Assembly: GCA_905221605.1 (NCBI GenBank)
Contig: CAJNDS010000779.1
Span: forward strand, 985,001-1,049,000
Direction: 5' to 3'
DNA: 64,000 bases
Origin: Symbiodinium natans
Taxonomy: Eukaryota; Sar; Dinophyceae; Suessiales; Symbiodiniaceae
Shown here: positions 32,801-43,300 of the stretch, in pieces
Position numbering within the stretch: position 1 is the first letter of the stretch
How the letters are laid out: the number at the start of each line of letters is the position of its first letter
Program-made: the position numbers and the translations under genes
The notes under the pieces: generated by a model
Seen by the model: the letters and a program-made list of their open reading frames with translations, nothing else
What the model was told of the DNA's origin: nothing
Databases searched by the model: none

Positions 32801-33022
32801 GACCCCAAAAAACTTCTAGGGAAACCGTTAGAACAAAAACAACCCCTAAACCCCAAAGCGTCAACCTCAACGCACGAGTTTTTTGGGATTCGTCGGGGTA
32901 TAGGGGATTTAGGAGGAACAACCCTACCCCGCCCGGTGGAAGCCCCACCAGTGGCCCACCTCGAAACCGGCGCTAGAGCCTCGGCTGGTGGCGATGGCGC
33001 CCCGCTGCGCCGCGTCGGCGAG
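21992..33022 (-). CDS. LANCL: LanC-like (LANCL) protein gene, about 22 micro-exons
   Basis: Spliced minus-strand exons follow the LANCL family from near the N-terminus to the end: LADAAQRG; VYTGLGGIA; LAFYRASRH; ELARKASAPL; SFFCGTPGFLAIACA; LRNLLDWSA; ELLFGRAGYLYALLW; WPLMWHCFKEPYLGAAHGV; VGILAMLLHCYD; YTSGNVPIVLGDEHVHWCHG; VLGDADGSLRAAALQ; EVVWQRGLILK; GLCHGIAGNAYAFL; DSPLSLMEGD; AGLFCFLLDM. The zinc-binding Cys of WCHG and the Cys-His of GLCHG are intact. LANCL proteins are cytosolic zinc proteins that add glutathione to dehydrated Ser/Thr residues. Exons: 33022-~32995, 32751-32726, 32407-32379, 31833-31791, 30903-30847, 29814-29759, 28836-28806, 28486-28421, 28189-~28121, 27439-27401, 26823-26781, 26527-26483, 25994-25960, 25505-25459, 25340-25312, ~25179-25150, 24879-24835, 24648-24610, 24152-24104, 23609-23508, 22510-22466, 22084-21992. 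Start not found. Confidence 0.85.
22338..22655. repeat. Telomere-like patches in LANCL introns
   Basis: TTTAGGG units at 22338-22385 and CCCTAAA/CCCTGAA units at 22547-22655, on either side of the exon at 22466-22510, in opposite orientations. Confidence 0.85.
23508..23609 (-). CDS. LANCL: LANCL exon after the GLCHG motif
   Basis: 102 bp, the longest exon of this gene. It encodes LYRADRDSRHLARAQAFAAM then MQQPEWGFPEPHP. Joined to the GLCHG exon it gives NAYAFL-S-LYRADRD, as in the family. Donor CAT|GTAGG. Confidence 0.8.
23785..23835. repeat. Poly-T followed by poly-G tract
   Basis: About 16 T followed by about 21 G, then GTTGGGGGGTT. Similar T-then-G tracts lie at 19441-19478 and 37949-37980, all on the plus strand. 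Confidence 0.9.
23936..24036. mobile_element. MITE-like element, family B
   Basis: 101 bp with terminal inverted repeats: GGGTGGTTGTCAAAATTATG on the left, and the right end complemented reads GGGTGGCTGTCAATTTAGGG. It lies in the LANCL intron between the exons at 24104-24152 and 23508-23609. A second copy is at 29533-29635. Confidence 0.62.
24104..24152 (-). CDS. LANCL: LANCL exon with the GLCHG zinc motif
   Basis: 49 bp, acceptor CCAG|GGCCT, donor TTGA|GC. It encodes GLGLCHGIAGNAYAFL. The Cys-His pair forms part of the zinc site in LanC-family enzymes. Confidence 0.87.
24440..24600. repeat. CCCTGTAAA nonamer array
   Basis: Degenerate telomere-like repeat with a 9-bp unit (CCCTGTAAA), in the LANCL intron just downstream of the exon at 24610-24648. 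Confidence 0.8.
25312..25340 (-). CDS. LANCL: LANCL micro-exon with the WCHG zinc motif
   Basis: 29 bp. It encodes DEHVHWCHG after a split Gly from the exon at 25459-25505. The following APG of the family motif is probably completed by the exon near 25150-25179; that junction is the least certain in the gene. Confidence 0.78.
25675..25930. repeat. Telomere-like length variants (8-9-mers and AAACCCTAATA 11-mers)
   Basis: CCCTATCAA units at about 25680-25745, then AAACCCTAATA-type 11-mers at about 25800-25925. They fill the LANCL intron between the exons at 25960-25994 and 25459-25505. Confidence 0.8.
26009..26188. repeat. Long (TTTAGGG)n array
   Basis: About 25 heptamers, nearly pure, starting 15 bp from the LANCL exon at 25960-25994 on its acceptor side. 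Confidence 0.95.
26781..26823 (-). CDS. LANCL: LANCL exon with the GAAHG motif
   Basis: 43 bp encoding HCFKEPYLGAAHGV; a split Trp codon joins it to WPLM of the exon at 27401-27439. Donor GTC|GC, next acceptor CAG|GTGGG, giving AAHGVVGILAMLL. Confidence 0.85.
26846..26975. repeat. TTTAGGG/TTCAGGG array
   Basis: Mixed TTTAGGG and TTCAGGG heptamers in the intron upstream of the LANCL GAAHG exon. Confidence 0.9.
27725..27790. repeat. (AAT)n microsatellite
   Basis: ATAATAGTAATAATAATAA-type run in a LANCL intron. The Ile-rich frames over it are not genes. Confidence 0.92.
28421..28486 (-). CDS. LANCL: LANCL exon with the GRAGYLYA motif
   Basis: 66 bp, phase 0 at both ends, acceptor CTCAG|GCC, donor TGG|GTAAGG. 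It encodes ALGHAEDELLFGRAGYLYAL and LW, a highly conserved family signature. Confidence 0.87.
28855..29218. repeat. Longest telomere-like array in the window
   Basis: About 50 heptamers of TTTAGGG over roughly 360 bp, with a block of GCTTAGG variants at the right end. It lies in the LANCL intron upstream of the exon at 28806-28836. Confidence 0.95.
29533..29635. mobile_element. MITE-like element, family B, second copy
   Basis: About 103 bp. Left end GGTGGTTGTCAAAATTACCG; right end complemented GAGTGGTTGTCAGAATTAGG. Same ends as the copy at 23936-24036 with a diverged middle. Confidence 0.62.
29640..29952. repeat. Facing telomere-like arrays around a LANCL exon
   Basis: CCCTAAA/CCCTAAAA units at 29640-29742 and TTTAGGG units at 29829-29952, on the two sides of the LANCL exon at 29759-29814 and in opposite orientation. 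Confidence 0.9.
30931..31036. repeat. TTTAGGG array
   Basis: About 12 heptamers beginning within 30 bp of the acceptor of the LANCL exon at 30847-30903. Confidence 0.93.
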
Positions 33023-33619
33023 CTGCCGCGATCACTTCGGGTTTGGGGGGTGTGTGCACGGCTGGCTTGTAAGGCGCCAAAAGTTCAGCGTTTCGGGTTC
33101 AGGGGAGGGGACTTTAGGGTTTTAGGGGAGCCTTGAAAGTATACAGATGTACGGAGAAGCGTGGCGTTTTCATACTTTTCGCGGCTTGTGCTACTGATGA
33201 AGATATCCTTGTACGGATTTGAAAATCACTTGTGGCCACCCACCCAAGCTATAGCGGCATGGATGCGACGGATGCTTGTAGCACAACAACGTTTCGTAGT
33301 GCACAGCGTGGCCTATTCGAGCACCGCGTCTTAGAACAATGGCCTTCGCAGTGTTTTTGCGGCTTTGCGAATGAGAGGTATCATTGCATTTTGTTTGCTC
33401 AATGGCTCCAAAGTGGGCGGTTTGCCCGCTAATCGCTGGCTCGACCAATCGGGGGATTGGGGCAGGGACGGCTGCTTTCCTGAATTTCTGTCATGGGATG
33501 TCATGGGCTCTTCCTGGACCAGTTTTGGGAGCGCTGGCCCTTGGATGCTTCTGCCATTCTCGGCAACCTGAATTGTCAGGGAAGACGGGCGAGTGAACGG
33601 AGAGCTTGGAAGGTAGCGG

Positions 33620-34407
33620 GCAGCAAGCACGTTCGTGAGCGCACGCGGGCCGGGGACGACCTCCCAGCAAGTGCATCCTTCGAGATCGGAGGATTGCCAA
33701 CGCCTTGGCGCATTGGTCTCTCTTGCATCTGCGATCACAACAATGCGTGCAACCTCGCCTGCTTGCTGGGGAACGAGCGCTTGGGGGCTTAGGGTTCAGG
33801 AGTTTCGATTTAGGGTTTTTTTTTGTCCAAGGGTTGTAAGTTCGGCTTGGGGTTTAGGTTGTAGGGTTTGGGTGTAGGGGTGGAGGGCTGGGGGGCGCAA
33901 ACCCAAATGGAGCGCGGGCGGTACCCGAACTTTCGCGCCTGCGGGAGGAGGGCGCTCGCTCTTTCCGAGGCTTCCTGAGGAGGGCTTCGGGTTTAGGGAC
34001 TAGGGCTGGGGGGCTTGGGGTTTAGGGACTATTTGGGCCTTGTTTTGCTTTCTTAATATTAGCTTGAGAAAACACATGAGATACAAAATATGTTTGAAAA
34101 GTGTATTCTTCACTAATTTTCACATTTGGTGTTGAAAAGGTATTGCTTAAAGTATTGCTTAATCTTTCGCATTTTTCAAGAATATTTTTCATGACTGAAA
34201 AACTTGCAGCAAAAATAAAAAAAAAATCCCCAAAGCCCAACACCCCAACCCTGGGGTTCATGAGTTTAGGGTTTAGGGCCCTGAACCCTCAACCCTAAAC
34301 CCTAGCCCTAAACCCTAAGCTCTTCAACCCTAAACCCATCCTCTGGGCGACACTCCGGCAACCCGGAGGGTGCCGCGGACTCGTAGGGATTGATGGCGTG
34401 TCGTGGC
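33620..34407 (-). CDS. Exons of an unidentified gene upstream of LANCL
   Basis: Three splice-flanked minus-strand blocks: 33903-33974 (EASERASALLPQARKFGYRP then RSIW, donor GTTTGC), about 33620-33758 (EVARIVVIADARETNAPRRW, then SSDLEGCTCWEVVPGPRAL) and about 34337-34407 (PRHAINPYESAAPSGLPECR, frame uncertain). The ARIVVIADAR segment resembles a buried beta strand and turn. They could belong to one gene between LANCL and the gene ending at 34928. Family not recognised. Confidence 0.42.
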
Positions 34408-34438
34408 CTCGCATTCCCGGCCGCGGGTCTTCAGGAGG

Positions 34439-34502
34439 TTCAGGGTTTAGGGTTCAGGGTTTAGGATTTAGGGTTCAGGGTTTAGGGTTTAGGGTCTAGG
34501 GT

Positions 34503-34534
<32 letters not shown>

Positions 34535-34537
34535 GAT

Positions 34538-34569
<32 letters not shown>

Positions 34570-34580
34570 GGCTGAGGGCT
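34439..34580. repeat. TTTAGGG/TTGAGGG array
   Basis: TTTAGGG and TTCAGGG units followed by a block of TTGAGGG units (about 34500-34575), again showing homogenised variant blocks. Confidence 0.9.
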
Positions 34581-34927
34581 TGGGATGGGACTTAAGGTTT
34601 TCAGGGTTTGGGTTATTCTCCTAGAAAGCCTCTGCTGTCCCCCATGGAAACCCACAAAGCAGCTTGCGGTTTCGGGGTCTCCCTTTGTGCGGCTTAGGGG
34701 GTTGAGGGGTCCTTTACACACCCTCAAATAAACAGAGTCCAGTCCCCCTTCAAAGTCAACCCGCCTTTGGGGGTTCTCCTCCTGAGTTGATCCAAACCCT
34801 GAAGCCTCGACAGCCTGCGATAAGTACCAGCTGGGCGCAGTGCTTGTGCGGGTGGGTTGATTTTGGGTGGGGTGCGGCCCCTTCATGGAATACCTAAACC
34901 CTAAACCCCCTGTGGGGCCCTCGGATC

Positions 34928-37226
34928 TCATGCTAACGGCTTAGGCTTAGGCTCGAAGACGGCGCGGATTTGCGAAGGTTCAGCCGCTAGTGACAAAGCT
35001 CTCCGGGTTTCCAACCCTAATCCCTGAACCCTGAACCCGAAACCCCTAAACTCTCCCCCTCTGAATCGCGCACATGTCTGTGGAGCCGCAGCCCCCGATG
35101 TTCGTGGGCAGGCAGGGGGGGGCCGCTCAGCGCACAGATTCGGCGAGGAAAAACTTAAGGGCTGAGTGAGAGGTTGGGTGTTGGGGTTCCTGGACGACTC
35201 TTCGAGTCTTAGAGTGGAAGGTTTTGGAGTGTTGGGGCTTTTGGGTGTCTTGGGGTTTTGCGGGTATGTGGGGGGAAGTTGGGAGGGTTCTGGGCCTCCG
35301 AACATGTGCCCCAAAGGCTCATGTAACGAGAATATCTCTAATTCACCAGGTGCCCTCCTTCTGGTGCGGAGGCTTCGGGACCCTCTGTGAGGATGGCTTC
35401 TCTAAGCTGAAGAGCCGATTCAGAGCGCCCGAGTTCATGGAGGCAAGAAGGGCTCAGAGCTAACTAACGATGAGGTGCAGGGTTGTGGGGTTTTAGGGTT
35501 TTGGGCTTTTTGGGGTTTGGGGTTTAAGGTTTGCAAGCCGTCCCTAGATTCGAGCACTTTGTCACCCTAACGGGTCAACCTAAACCTAAACTGCAAACCG
35601 CTGCTTTTTGCTTGTGGCCAGCTGCTGCGAAGCATCAGTCAAGGGAAGCCTCCAGTAGCCTCGAATCTTATCCACAACTGAACCGCCACCTTGCCCGGAG
35701 GCCTCAAAAATTTGGCGCAAAAGACGATTCCAGGAGGGCGAGACATGGAAAGGAGGGTGAGAGAGGGAGAGAACGACACTGAGAGAGCGATCGAGCAGTG
35801 TGGGGGCACCATCTGCCCAAGGTGGAACGCGAGGCTTCTACAACGGCTCTGGGACTGAGGGCTGTAGACTTAGATTTAACAGCCTTATGTCAAAGCCGCT
35901 GGAATGGGCAGGCAACTTTCCCCTAAACCCTAAACCCCTAAAACCCTACTACAAACCCTAAACCCTATACACCCTAAAACCTAAACCCTAAACCCTATAA
36001 ACCCTAGACCCTAAACCCCTAAACCCTAAACCTTCAAGCCCCAAGAAAGCCCTGAGCCCTGAGCTCTCGAAGCGCCTCCAGGCCGGCTGCATAAAACTGG
36101 CTGATGACCAACTCCAGGTTCGGCTGCATGAGGCTCCTGCGCTCGAGGGTTAGGGTTTGGGGTTTCGGGTTTGGGGTTTCGGGTTTGGGGTTTAGGGTTC
36201 AGGGTTTAGGGTTTGGGGTTTAGGGTTTAGGGTTTTAGGGAAACTCATCTCTGCGTTTCATGGGAGTCTGGGGGGTCCTTCAGGAAAGGCTCATCTGGGG
36301 ATTTCCCAAAGCAAAGGCTTCCTAGGGATTTACGTAGAGGGAAGATGGGAGGGTCGATCTTTTCTAGGGATTGACAGGAGTTCAGGAAAAACAGGCAGGC
36401 GGCGCCAGTCGGAGGATGGCGCCTTTGTCACCTGGGAAGCTCAGACTCCTCTTTGGCTGAAGGGTTTGGGGTTTAGGGTTTAGGGTTCAGGGTTTAGGGT
36501 TCAGGGTTTAGGGTTTAGGGTTGAGGGTTGAGGGTTGATCTGAGTTGACAGCTTTTCGTCGGTTAGCGCATGAGGATTCAGGGCTTAGGGTTTGAAGCGT
36601 GGTTTGAGGCGAGGTGGGGTTCCGCGGCAGTTTGACTATCAGACAGTCCACATGGTGACTCCGGAACGAAGAGGAAGAATGGGCTGTATACTACGGCACC
36701 CTTATAAAAAGGACCCGGAAAGAAAGGCACCCCAAACACTGAATTGGAAGGCCGTGTCGCGGTCACGTGCTTCGCCGCCAGCATCACCTCGTTGACACCC
36801 TTCACCTGCGGCGCTTGGGCTTTGCCACCAATGTGCTGCTGAACTTTATGACTTACAACCACAAGAGGGGAATGCTTGGTGTTAATCTGCCCTCGGGTGT
36901 TCAATACAGAAGGGCCTGCCATGGGTCTTGCGGTTTTACATATCACCTTTCAACAAGGGTCCTGACGCACTGCGTGGCTGCTTGGGGGCAGGGCTTCGTG
37001 TTAGGACCTCCACAGGGCCTCGGGAATCTTTGGGCTGCGAGCCCTGCACCCGAAGTCTGGAAGCGGCTACTCAAAGTTGAAAGTTTTGAAAGCCCCAAAG
37101 CCCCACCCCCCCTTTACACTTTACACCCACCCCCCCTTACCACCCTCCCCCCCCCCCCCAAGCCCCCCCAAAACTTGCGAAACCTTGAAGATGGCCGCTG
37201 CCAACGGGGAGTCGTTCGTCTCGTAC
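34928..37226 (-). CDS. Unidentified multi-exon gene
   Basis: Minus-strand exons with AG|G acceptors: 37184-37226 (YETNDSPLAAAIFK, donor GTTTCG), 36753-36805 (VKGVNEVMLAAKHVTAT, GC donor), about 36392-36431 (DKGAILRLAPPAC), 36065-36136 (SLMQPNLELVISQFYAAGLE then ALRE, GC donor), 35347-35406 (LREAILTEGPEASAPEGGHL, GT donor; the plus strand is also open here) and 34928-35000 (ALSLAAEPSQIRAVFEPKPK, stop at 34928). The blocks read like one soluble protein but I recognise no family, and assigning them to a single gene is inference from order and strand. Introns contain telomere-like arrays. Confidence 0.42.
35920..36540. repeat. Telomere-like arrays in both orientations
   Basis: CCCTAAA at 35925-36030, TTTGGGG/TTTAGGG at 36150-36240 and TTTAGGG/TTCAGGG/TTGAGGG at 36465-36540, flanking the candidate exons at 36065-36136 and 36392-36431. 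Confidence 0.88.
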
Positions 37227-37371
37227 CTGCTCCCGTTTCCGCTCTCGTTGGGCTGTGGCCTTCAGGGGAAGCGGTCCCTGTTTGGGGGGGCTCTTCGGTA
37301 GTAACACAAGGCCCGTGGCCGAGAAATGGGGCTTGGGGAAAGGGTACAGCTGAGACCATGAACCTCCTGGC

Positions 37372-40300
37372 TCACTTGTTGCTGAACCGCATGGTCTGCG
37401 TTCCGTCGCCCAGAACGTCGCGATCGTTCGGGTAGAACATGATCTGCCAATGCCGGGAGGCACATTCTGGGGCCCAAACACCTTGCATCGCAGGTGGACA
37501 TCCCCACAACCCTGAAAGCCCCAAACCCCTGACCGCCCTGAGTTCCGGCTCAACCCAAACCCTGAACCTTGAACCCCGAACCCTCGGCCCTACTTGGAGC
37601 TTCATGGATACATATATGGATACTTCCCAAAATAGGGGTACCCTTTTTAAACCCCAAAAAGGATAGAACTCCCTATTTTCAGAAACCCCCACAGAAGTAG
37701 GGTTATAAGTCGGGTAACCAGAATTACAACTGGTGATAATCTTTTTCGGGTACCTTTAACCCCACTTACATGTACCCTTTTACCTCCAAGTAGCGAGCAC
37801 AGCAAGCCTGCACCCTAAACCCTAAACCCTAAACCCCACCTAAACCCTAAACCCTAAACCCTAAACCCAAACAGAGCCCTGGGTGCGGCACCGAGTCTGG
37901 GTTCGGCGTGGGCTCAGCGGTGACCGCAATGTGCCGCCTGCAGGTTTTGATTTTTTTTTTTTGGGGGGGGAGGGGGGGGGTGAACGAAAAAAGTGGGCCT
38001 TAAGAATTTCGATAGGGTTTTGCGGTGTATACTTAAAAAGGGACAATCCGGGAATACAATTCATAAGGGAATACATTCCGACCCTTAGAGTAACAGCTTG
38101 AAGCTTGGGGTTTAGGGTTTGGAGGCTGGCACGGAGTCAATCTGTTCCATAGGAGGTGAAACGGCTGATGTTTCTCATCGGCACATGACGCGAATCCTTA
38201 CTCTCTCAAGTTTGAAAGTGATGTCATGAAACACTGTACAATACTCTTCCATAACCCACAGGTCGGGGCACGCATCTTTTAAATGGACCAGCACACACAG
38301 ATCACAAAGGCAGCGCCGCGTACAACTGCACAGCACAGCAGCACGAAAGAAACAATGAGGGCCGGACGGGGCTTGCTTCTACAGGAAACACCGTGTCCCG
38401 TAGGCAACATGCAAAGAGCAAGCTCACTCAACAAAGCAAGATGATAACAGGGTGCACGCGTGCAGGAAGCGTTTGGCCGCACGCGCACTGCTTTATATCG
38501 AGGGAGAAGGCACCTTCCCAAGAGCCAGTAAGGAAACTCTGTGGGTCTCGAACCTCAGGGGCTGCCAGGATAGGCGGCCCAGGGGCGCCCGACTCCTCGA
38601 ACAGCGGGCTGTTGAGTTTATTAGGGTTTCTGGAGTTTCTAAGGCTTCGGGCTTTAGGGGTATGTAGCCTTTTGGGTCGAGGGCTGAAAGGCTCAGGATT
38701 TTGGGTGTTGGGGTTCATGGCATCGTGGTAGGGAGGAGCCTGACGACTCCGGCCACCGAACCCTAAACGCTGCAATCCAAAGCACGGGCCGGTCCTTGAA
38801 ATGTACCCAACGAGGGCTGCCATTGCGCAATGGCGTTACAAAAGTCTCGCGCGCAAAGTGTGTGCTTCCAAGTTGGACTCAGCTTACTCCGAGTTCGGCG
38901 CCTGAGGGGTGCTACGTACCGAGATTGGCCCTTCATGTTGCAAAGCTGGCTTGTGTCAGGTCTCTCATGGGCATGGTCACTCCTGAGCACCCTTCAACTC
39001 CGAAAATCTCGTTTGGGCTCTTCACCCCACAAGCTGCCAACGCCGTGCTCCGACTCCACTTTTCTCCACGCTGTGCCGCGGTCTCGGTGCACAGAGTCGA
39101 GGGGATTTCTGGGGTTGCCGACGTCACGGCTCTTGGACCCCAATGGGCGGCTTAGGCCTAAATAGGTGTTCGGGTGTTTAAGGGCTTTGGGGGGGGCCTC
39201 CTGTTTCAAGCTGCCCCCGAAGCATGACACTGTGCTTCCAGCCAGAAACGACGGTGCTTGGGAGTCTAAGATTTTCGTGGGACTGGTTCACACACAATTG
39301 GAAGCTCCATTAAGGAGGGGACAGTGGAGCTGCAGGATATGGTCCCTTCATAACAAAACCCTATTCTAATTATTCAGGCCTACAGTACGCTGAACCCTGA
39401 AGCCTTTAAAGCCTAAACCCTCGGCCCCGAAACCTTGGGCTCGGAGCACGGGTGAGACATGAACCTCCGCCGACTCACACCTCCAGGCCCCTTTGGGGCC
39501 TCATGAGGCCGGCTCCTCCAGGGTTTAGGGTTTAGGGTTTAGGGTTTAGGATTCAGGGTTCAGGGTTCAGGGTTTAGGGTTTAAGGTGTAGGGTGTAGGG
39601 TTTAGGGTTTAGGGTGTAGGGTGTAGCATCTAGGGTGCAAGGTTTGAGGGTTCATAGGGTTTAGGGTGTTGGGAAAGGGGTAACGAGATGTCAGGATGTC
39701 CAGAGTTTAGCTCTGAGAACATGCAGGGTTCAGGGTTCAGAGGCTTGGGATTTAGGGGTTCCGGGCAGTTTGGGAGCTCTTAGCCGGGGGGGGGAGGGGA
39801 GGGGTTCAACCTTCCAAGCGCTCTGGGAGACCCTCAGGATGCTAAGCACTTGCCAAACCCGCACTGAAATGCCCCCAAGAAAACTCTCCCAAACTTCCCA
39901 CCAGGCCTCTTCCAACTGCTCAGAAGCCGCTAGGACTGGCATTGGCTTGGGCTGGGGATTGGGAGGGGCCTTATAGGCTTTAAGGGGTCCATGGTTTAGG
40001 GTTTAGGGTTTAGGGTTTAGGGTTTAGGTTTCAGGGTTCAGGGTTTGGGGTTTAGGGTTTAGGGGGGTTCCGGAGGGTTCAGGGGCCTCTACTCCCTAAA
40101 CCCTGAACCCTAAACCCTCATTACTAAGAACTTCGGACGTCGACTCCGCCGGAGCCCTCGGCTTCGGGCTTAGGGTTTCGGGTTTAGGGCTCAACCAATC
40201 ACGAAATACTGATCGAGCTTCCTGAGGAACCCAAACCCTAGACTCTGCACCAACCCTGAAAACCCTGCAACCCTACAACCCCTGACTGCCTGACAAAGCT

Positions 40301-43300
40301 CCTGAAGATCCATCCCGAACACCCTAAACCCTAAACCCTAAACCCTAAGCCCTAAACCCTAAACCCCAGAAACCCTAAACCCGAGAAACCCCAAACCCTT
40401 AAGAACTCCCCGACCTGTCTTGAGCGGCGAAGGCCACCACGCGCCCATGGTCGGTGTTCCGCATGCGGGTCCCGATGGCTCCCTTTCAAGGCGACCCTAA
40501 TTTTTTAGGGTTCAGGGATTAGGGATTAGGGATTAGGGTTTAGGGTTTAGGGTTTAGGGTTTAGGGTTTAGGGTTTAGGGTTTAGGGTTTAGGGTTTAGG
40601 GTTTAGGGTTTAGGGTTTAGGGTTTAGGGTTAGGGTTTAGGGTTTAGGGTTTAGGGGTCCGGGATCAAAAAATGAAAAGAAATGGGCTTCGGGCTGGGGG
40701 TTGAGGGTTTTTGGTGGCCTCACCATCAAGAGCTCTGCCCTCCGAAGTGCCAAAGAGAAACACGTGGTGGGGGGGGCCCACGCTTCGATCCCAAACTCTG
40801 CCCCAAAGCCCAACATTTCCCCTGGGCCCTGCACCCAAAAGGTCGCTCGCTCCAAGGGCGTCATGGACTGTGCACGAGGACGGACGTTGGGAAAGAGAGT
40901 AGCGGAGGGTTCTTGGAGCACAACTACTAGACATAAACCGGGCTTTCGGAGGGTCCGAAGCCTTTACCCTAAACCCTAAGCTCTTGACCAAACATGGGGG
41001 CTCCCCCAGACCCAACGAAAGCTCAACATGCAAAGCTTCAGCCCCAACAAGGATTGCGATGCAGCTGCCAATACCTACCAAGTTGCTGAGACCGCCCTTG
41101 GGTTTGGGGTGTTGGGGCTTCGGGAATTCTTGGGTGGTGGGTTGCCGGTCTGGAGTCGGATAGCATGGGTGTCGTCTAAACGACACTCATAACGAACTGC
41201 CGAACATTCCCTGACAAAGGCTCAAGGGCCTCATGAGACGCCCTCTTCCAAGCGTCCTGCCTTCACCGCTCTTGCTGGAAACTTTGGCTCAAAGGCCCCC
41301 CCCCCCCCCCCCACGCCAAGAGGAGCCTCCGCCACGACCTCCATGGCGGCCTTCATGGCCTCTTCATGAAGGCGGGGCTCTTCTGCTCCAAGCAGTTCTT
41401 GGGGGGCTCAAGGGGCTCAAGGAATTTCTGAGTCCTCCATAATTTCTGGGTTCAAGCCCCTACGTGGACCCGACCGCGCAAAAAAACCTTTGCGACCTGT
41501 CAAGACCTAAATCGTATGCCCCTAAACACTCAATCCTCCACCCCTCAATCCGCGCAGACTGCGCATCCTAAAGCTTGTTGAAGCCCTGAACTACCCATAC
41601 ACCGATAACCCTCCCCGACCCGACCTGCTTGCGAGATCAAGCAAAGCTGTCCGAACGACTTTGGCTTTGGGACAGCAAGCTGCAAGCTGTAAGCTCTCAT
41701 GGCAATAAACTACAAAATGTATTTCTGTAACCCTCATAGCACCTTCGGGTTTAGGGTTTATAGGGTTTATAGGGTTCAGGGTTTAGGGCTTAGGGTTTAT
41801 AGGGTTTGGGGTTCAGGGTTTAGGGTTAGGGCTCAACTGCATGTTCCCCGTGCGCCATTAAGTCTCCGGCCACCCCGTAGCTAAGGCCGCCGAGCTCCCG
41901 GCCTGCAAAACCAGTGCAGTTTCTGGGTTTAAGGTTTAGGGCTTGGGGCTTGGGGTTTGGGGTTTAGGGCTAGGAGGGCTTCGGTTTTGGAGTTTAGGGA
42001 CGTTAGGAGTTTTTAGGTTCTTCGAACCCTCGGATCGAGCCAAATTCTCAAAAAAGTGTCCTTGATTTAGGGTTTATAGGGTTTAGAGGGTTTATAGGGT
42101 TTTTGAGGGTTTTTTAGGGTTTTTTAAGGGTGTTTTTAGTGTCTTTTAGGGTTTTTAAGGGCTATTTGGGTTCTTAGGGTTTTTGGGGTTTGTAGGGTTA
42201 GACAGGCTTTTTGGGGGTTTCTTGGGTTTCTAGGCTTATAGGGTTCATCATTCAAAACGCCTACACGGGATAGCACAACCAGGAATTGCACTCATAAGGA
42301 ACCCAATACACACTCACCAAAAACGAAAACAGGGGTCGGAATGATTACTAATGTTATTCCCTAAGGGTCCCGTTTATAATTATACTATAGAACCCAGCCC
42401 TATTCCAATGATTAAGGCCCCTATACTATGCTAAGACGGTACCTCATGGGCCAAGCTTGGAGATTCAGGGTTCTTGCCTTGGAGATTCAGGGTTCTTGCC
42501 ACCCAACTTTTGCGAAGCAGGGCTGTACTTCCACAAGTTTAGTTTAGGGTTTAGGGTTTAGGGTTTAGGGTTTAGGGTTTAGGGTTTAGGGTTTAGGGTT
42601 TAGGGTTTAGGGTTTAGGGTTTAGGGTTTAGGGTTTAGGGTTTAGGGTGACCCAAACCCGAAACAGAGGAGCGGGCTCATGTTCGCCCACTGCTGCTCGT
42701 CCACGCGCACCTGCGGAACAACGGCAAACCCCGTTATAAAGCCGGAACCCCAAACCCTAAACCCTAAACCCTAAACCCTAAACCCTAAACCCTAAACCCT
42801 AAACCCTAAACCCTAAACCCTTAAACCCTAAGCCGGGGACCCTAAAACCCCTAAATCTCATCCCCTTCACCCGGGCCCCCTGCCAAGTCGTAGATGTCGC
42901 ACAGCGGGTACTTCCTGAGGACCTGCAGTACCTTGCAAACAGCCCATTGCACAGTAGCCCTCAAAGATGTCCGCACGCACGGCTCCGGCACATCCGGTTT
43001 GCAAGGTGCTTTCCAGACAAGAACGGGTCCAAGCTGGACACGTTACGGCTTGTCCGAGGAGTGCGGGAATGGATGGAACCCTGCTTCAGGTGTCGGGGGC
43101 TTAGGGTCTAGCCTAGGCGGGAACCAAACTTGGACTCCCTAAGGATGTACCCCTCTCCCTGAATATACGCCTAACTTGGCCATGATATTCCCTTAGAGGA
43201 TCTTTAAACGGCCCTCCCCCCCCCCCCTCCAAACCCAAGAACTAATAACCTCCCAGGAAGTGCCGGAAAATCCAGAAAATCTGTGGCTTCCCCCAGGGCT

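Noticed and set aside
37615-37690. Any size or distance claim in the note on the third family A element
   Set aside because: The only supported statement is that its ends match those of the element at 61-158 while its interior is shorter and different; the stray wording about scale in that entry should be ignored.
38796-39155. The 119-residue plus frame
   Set aside because: A minus frame over the same bases is equally open (EIPSTLCTETAAQRGEKW), with no splice evidence either way, so I left both out.
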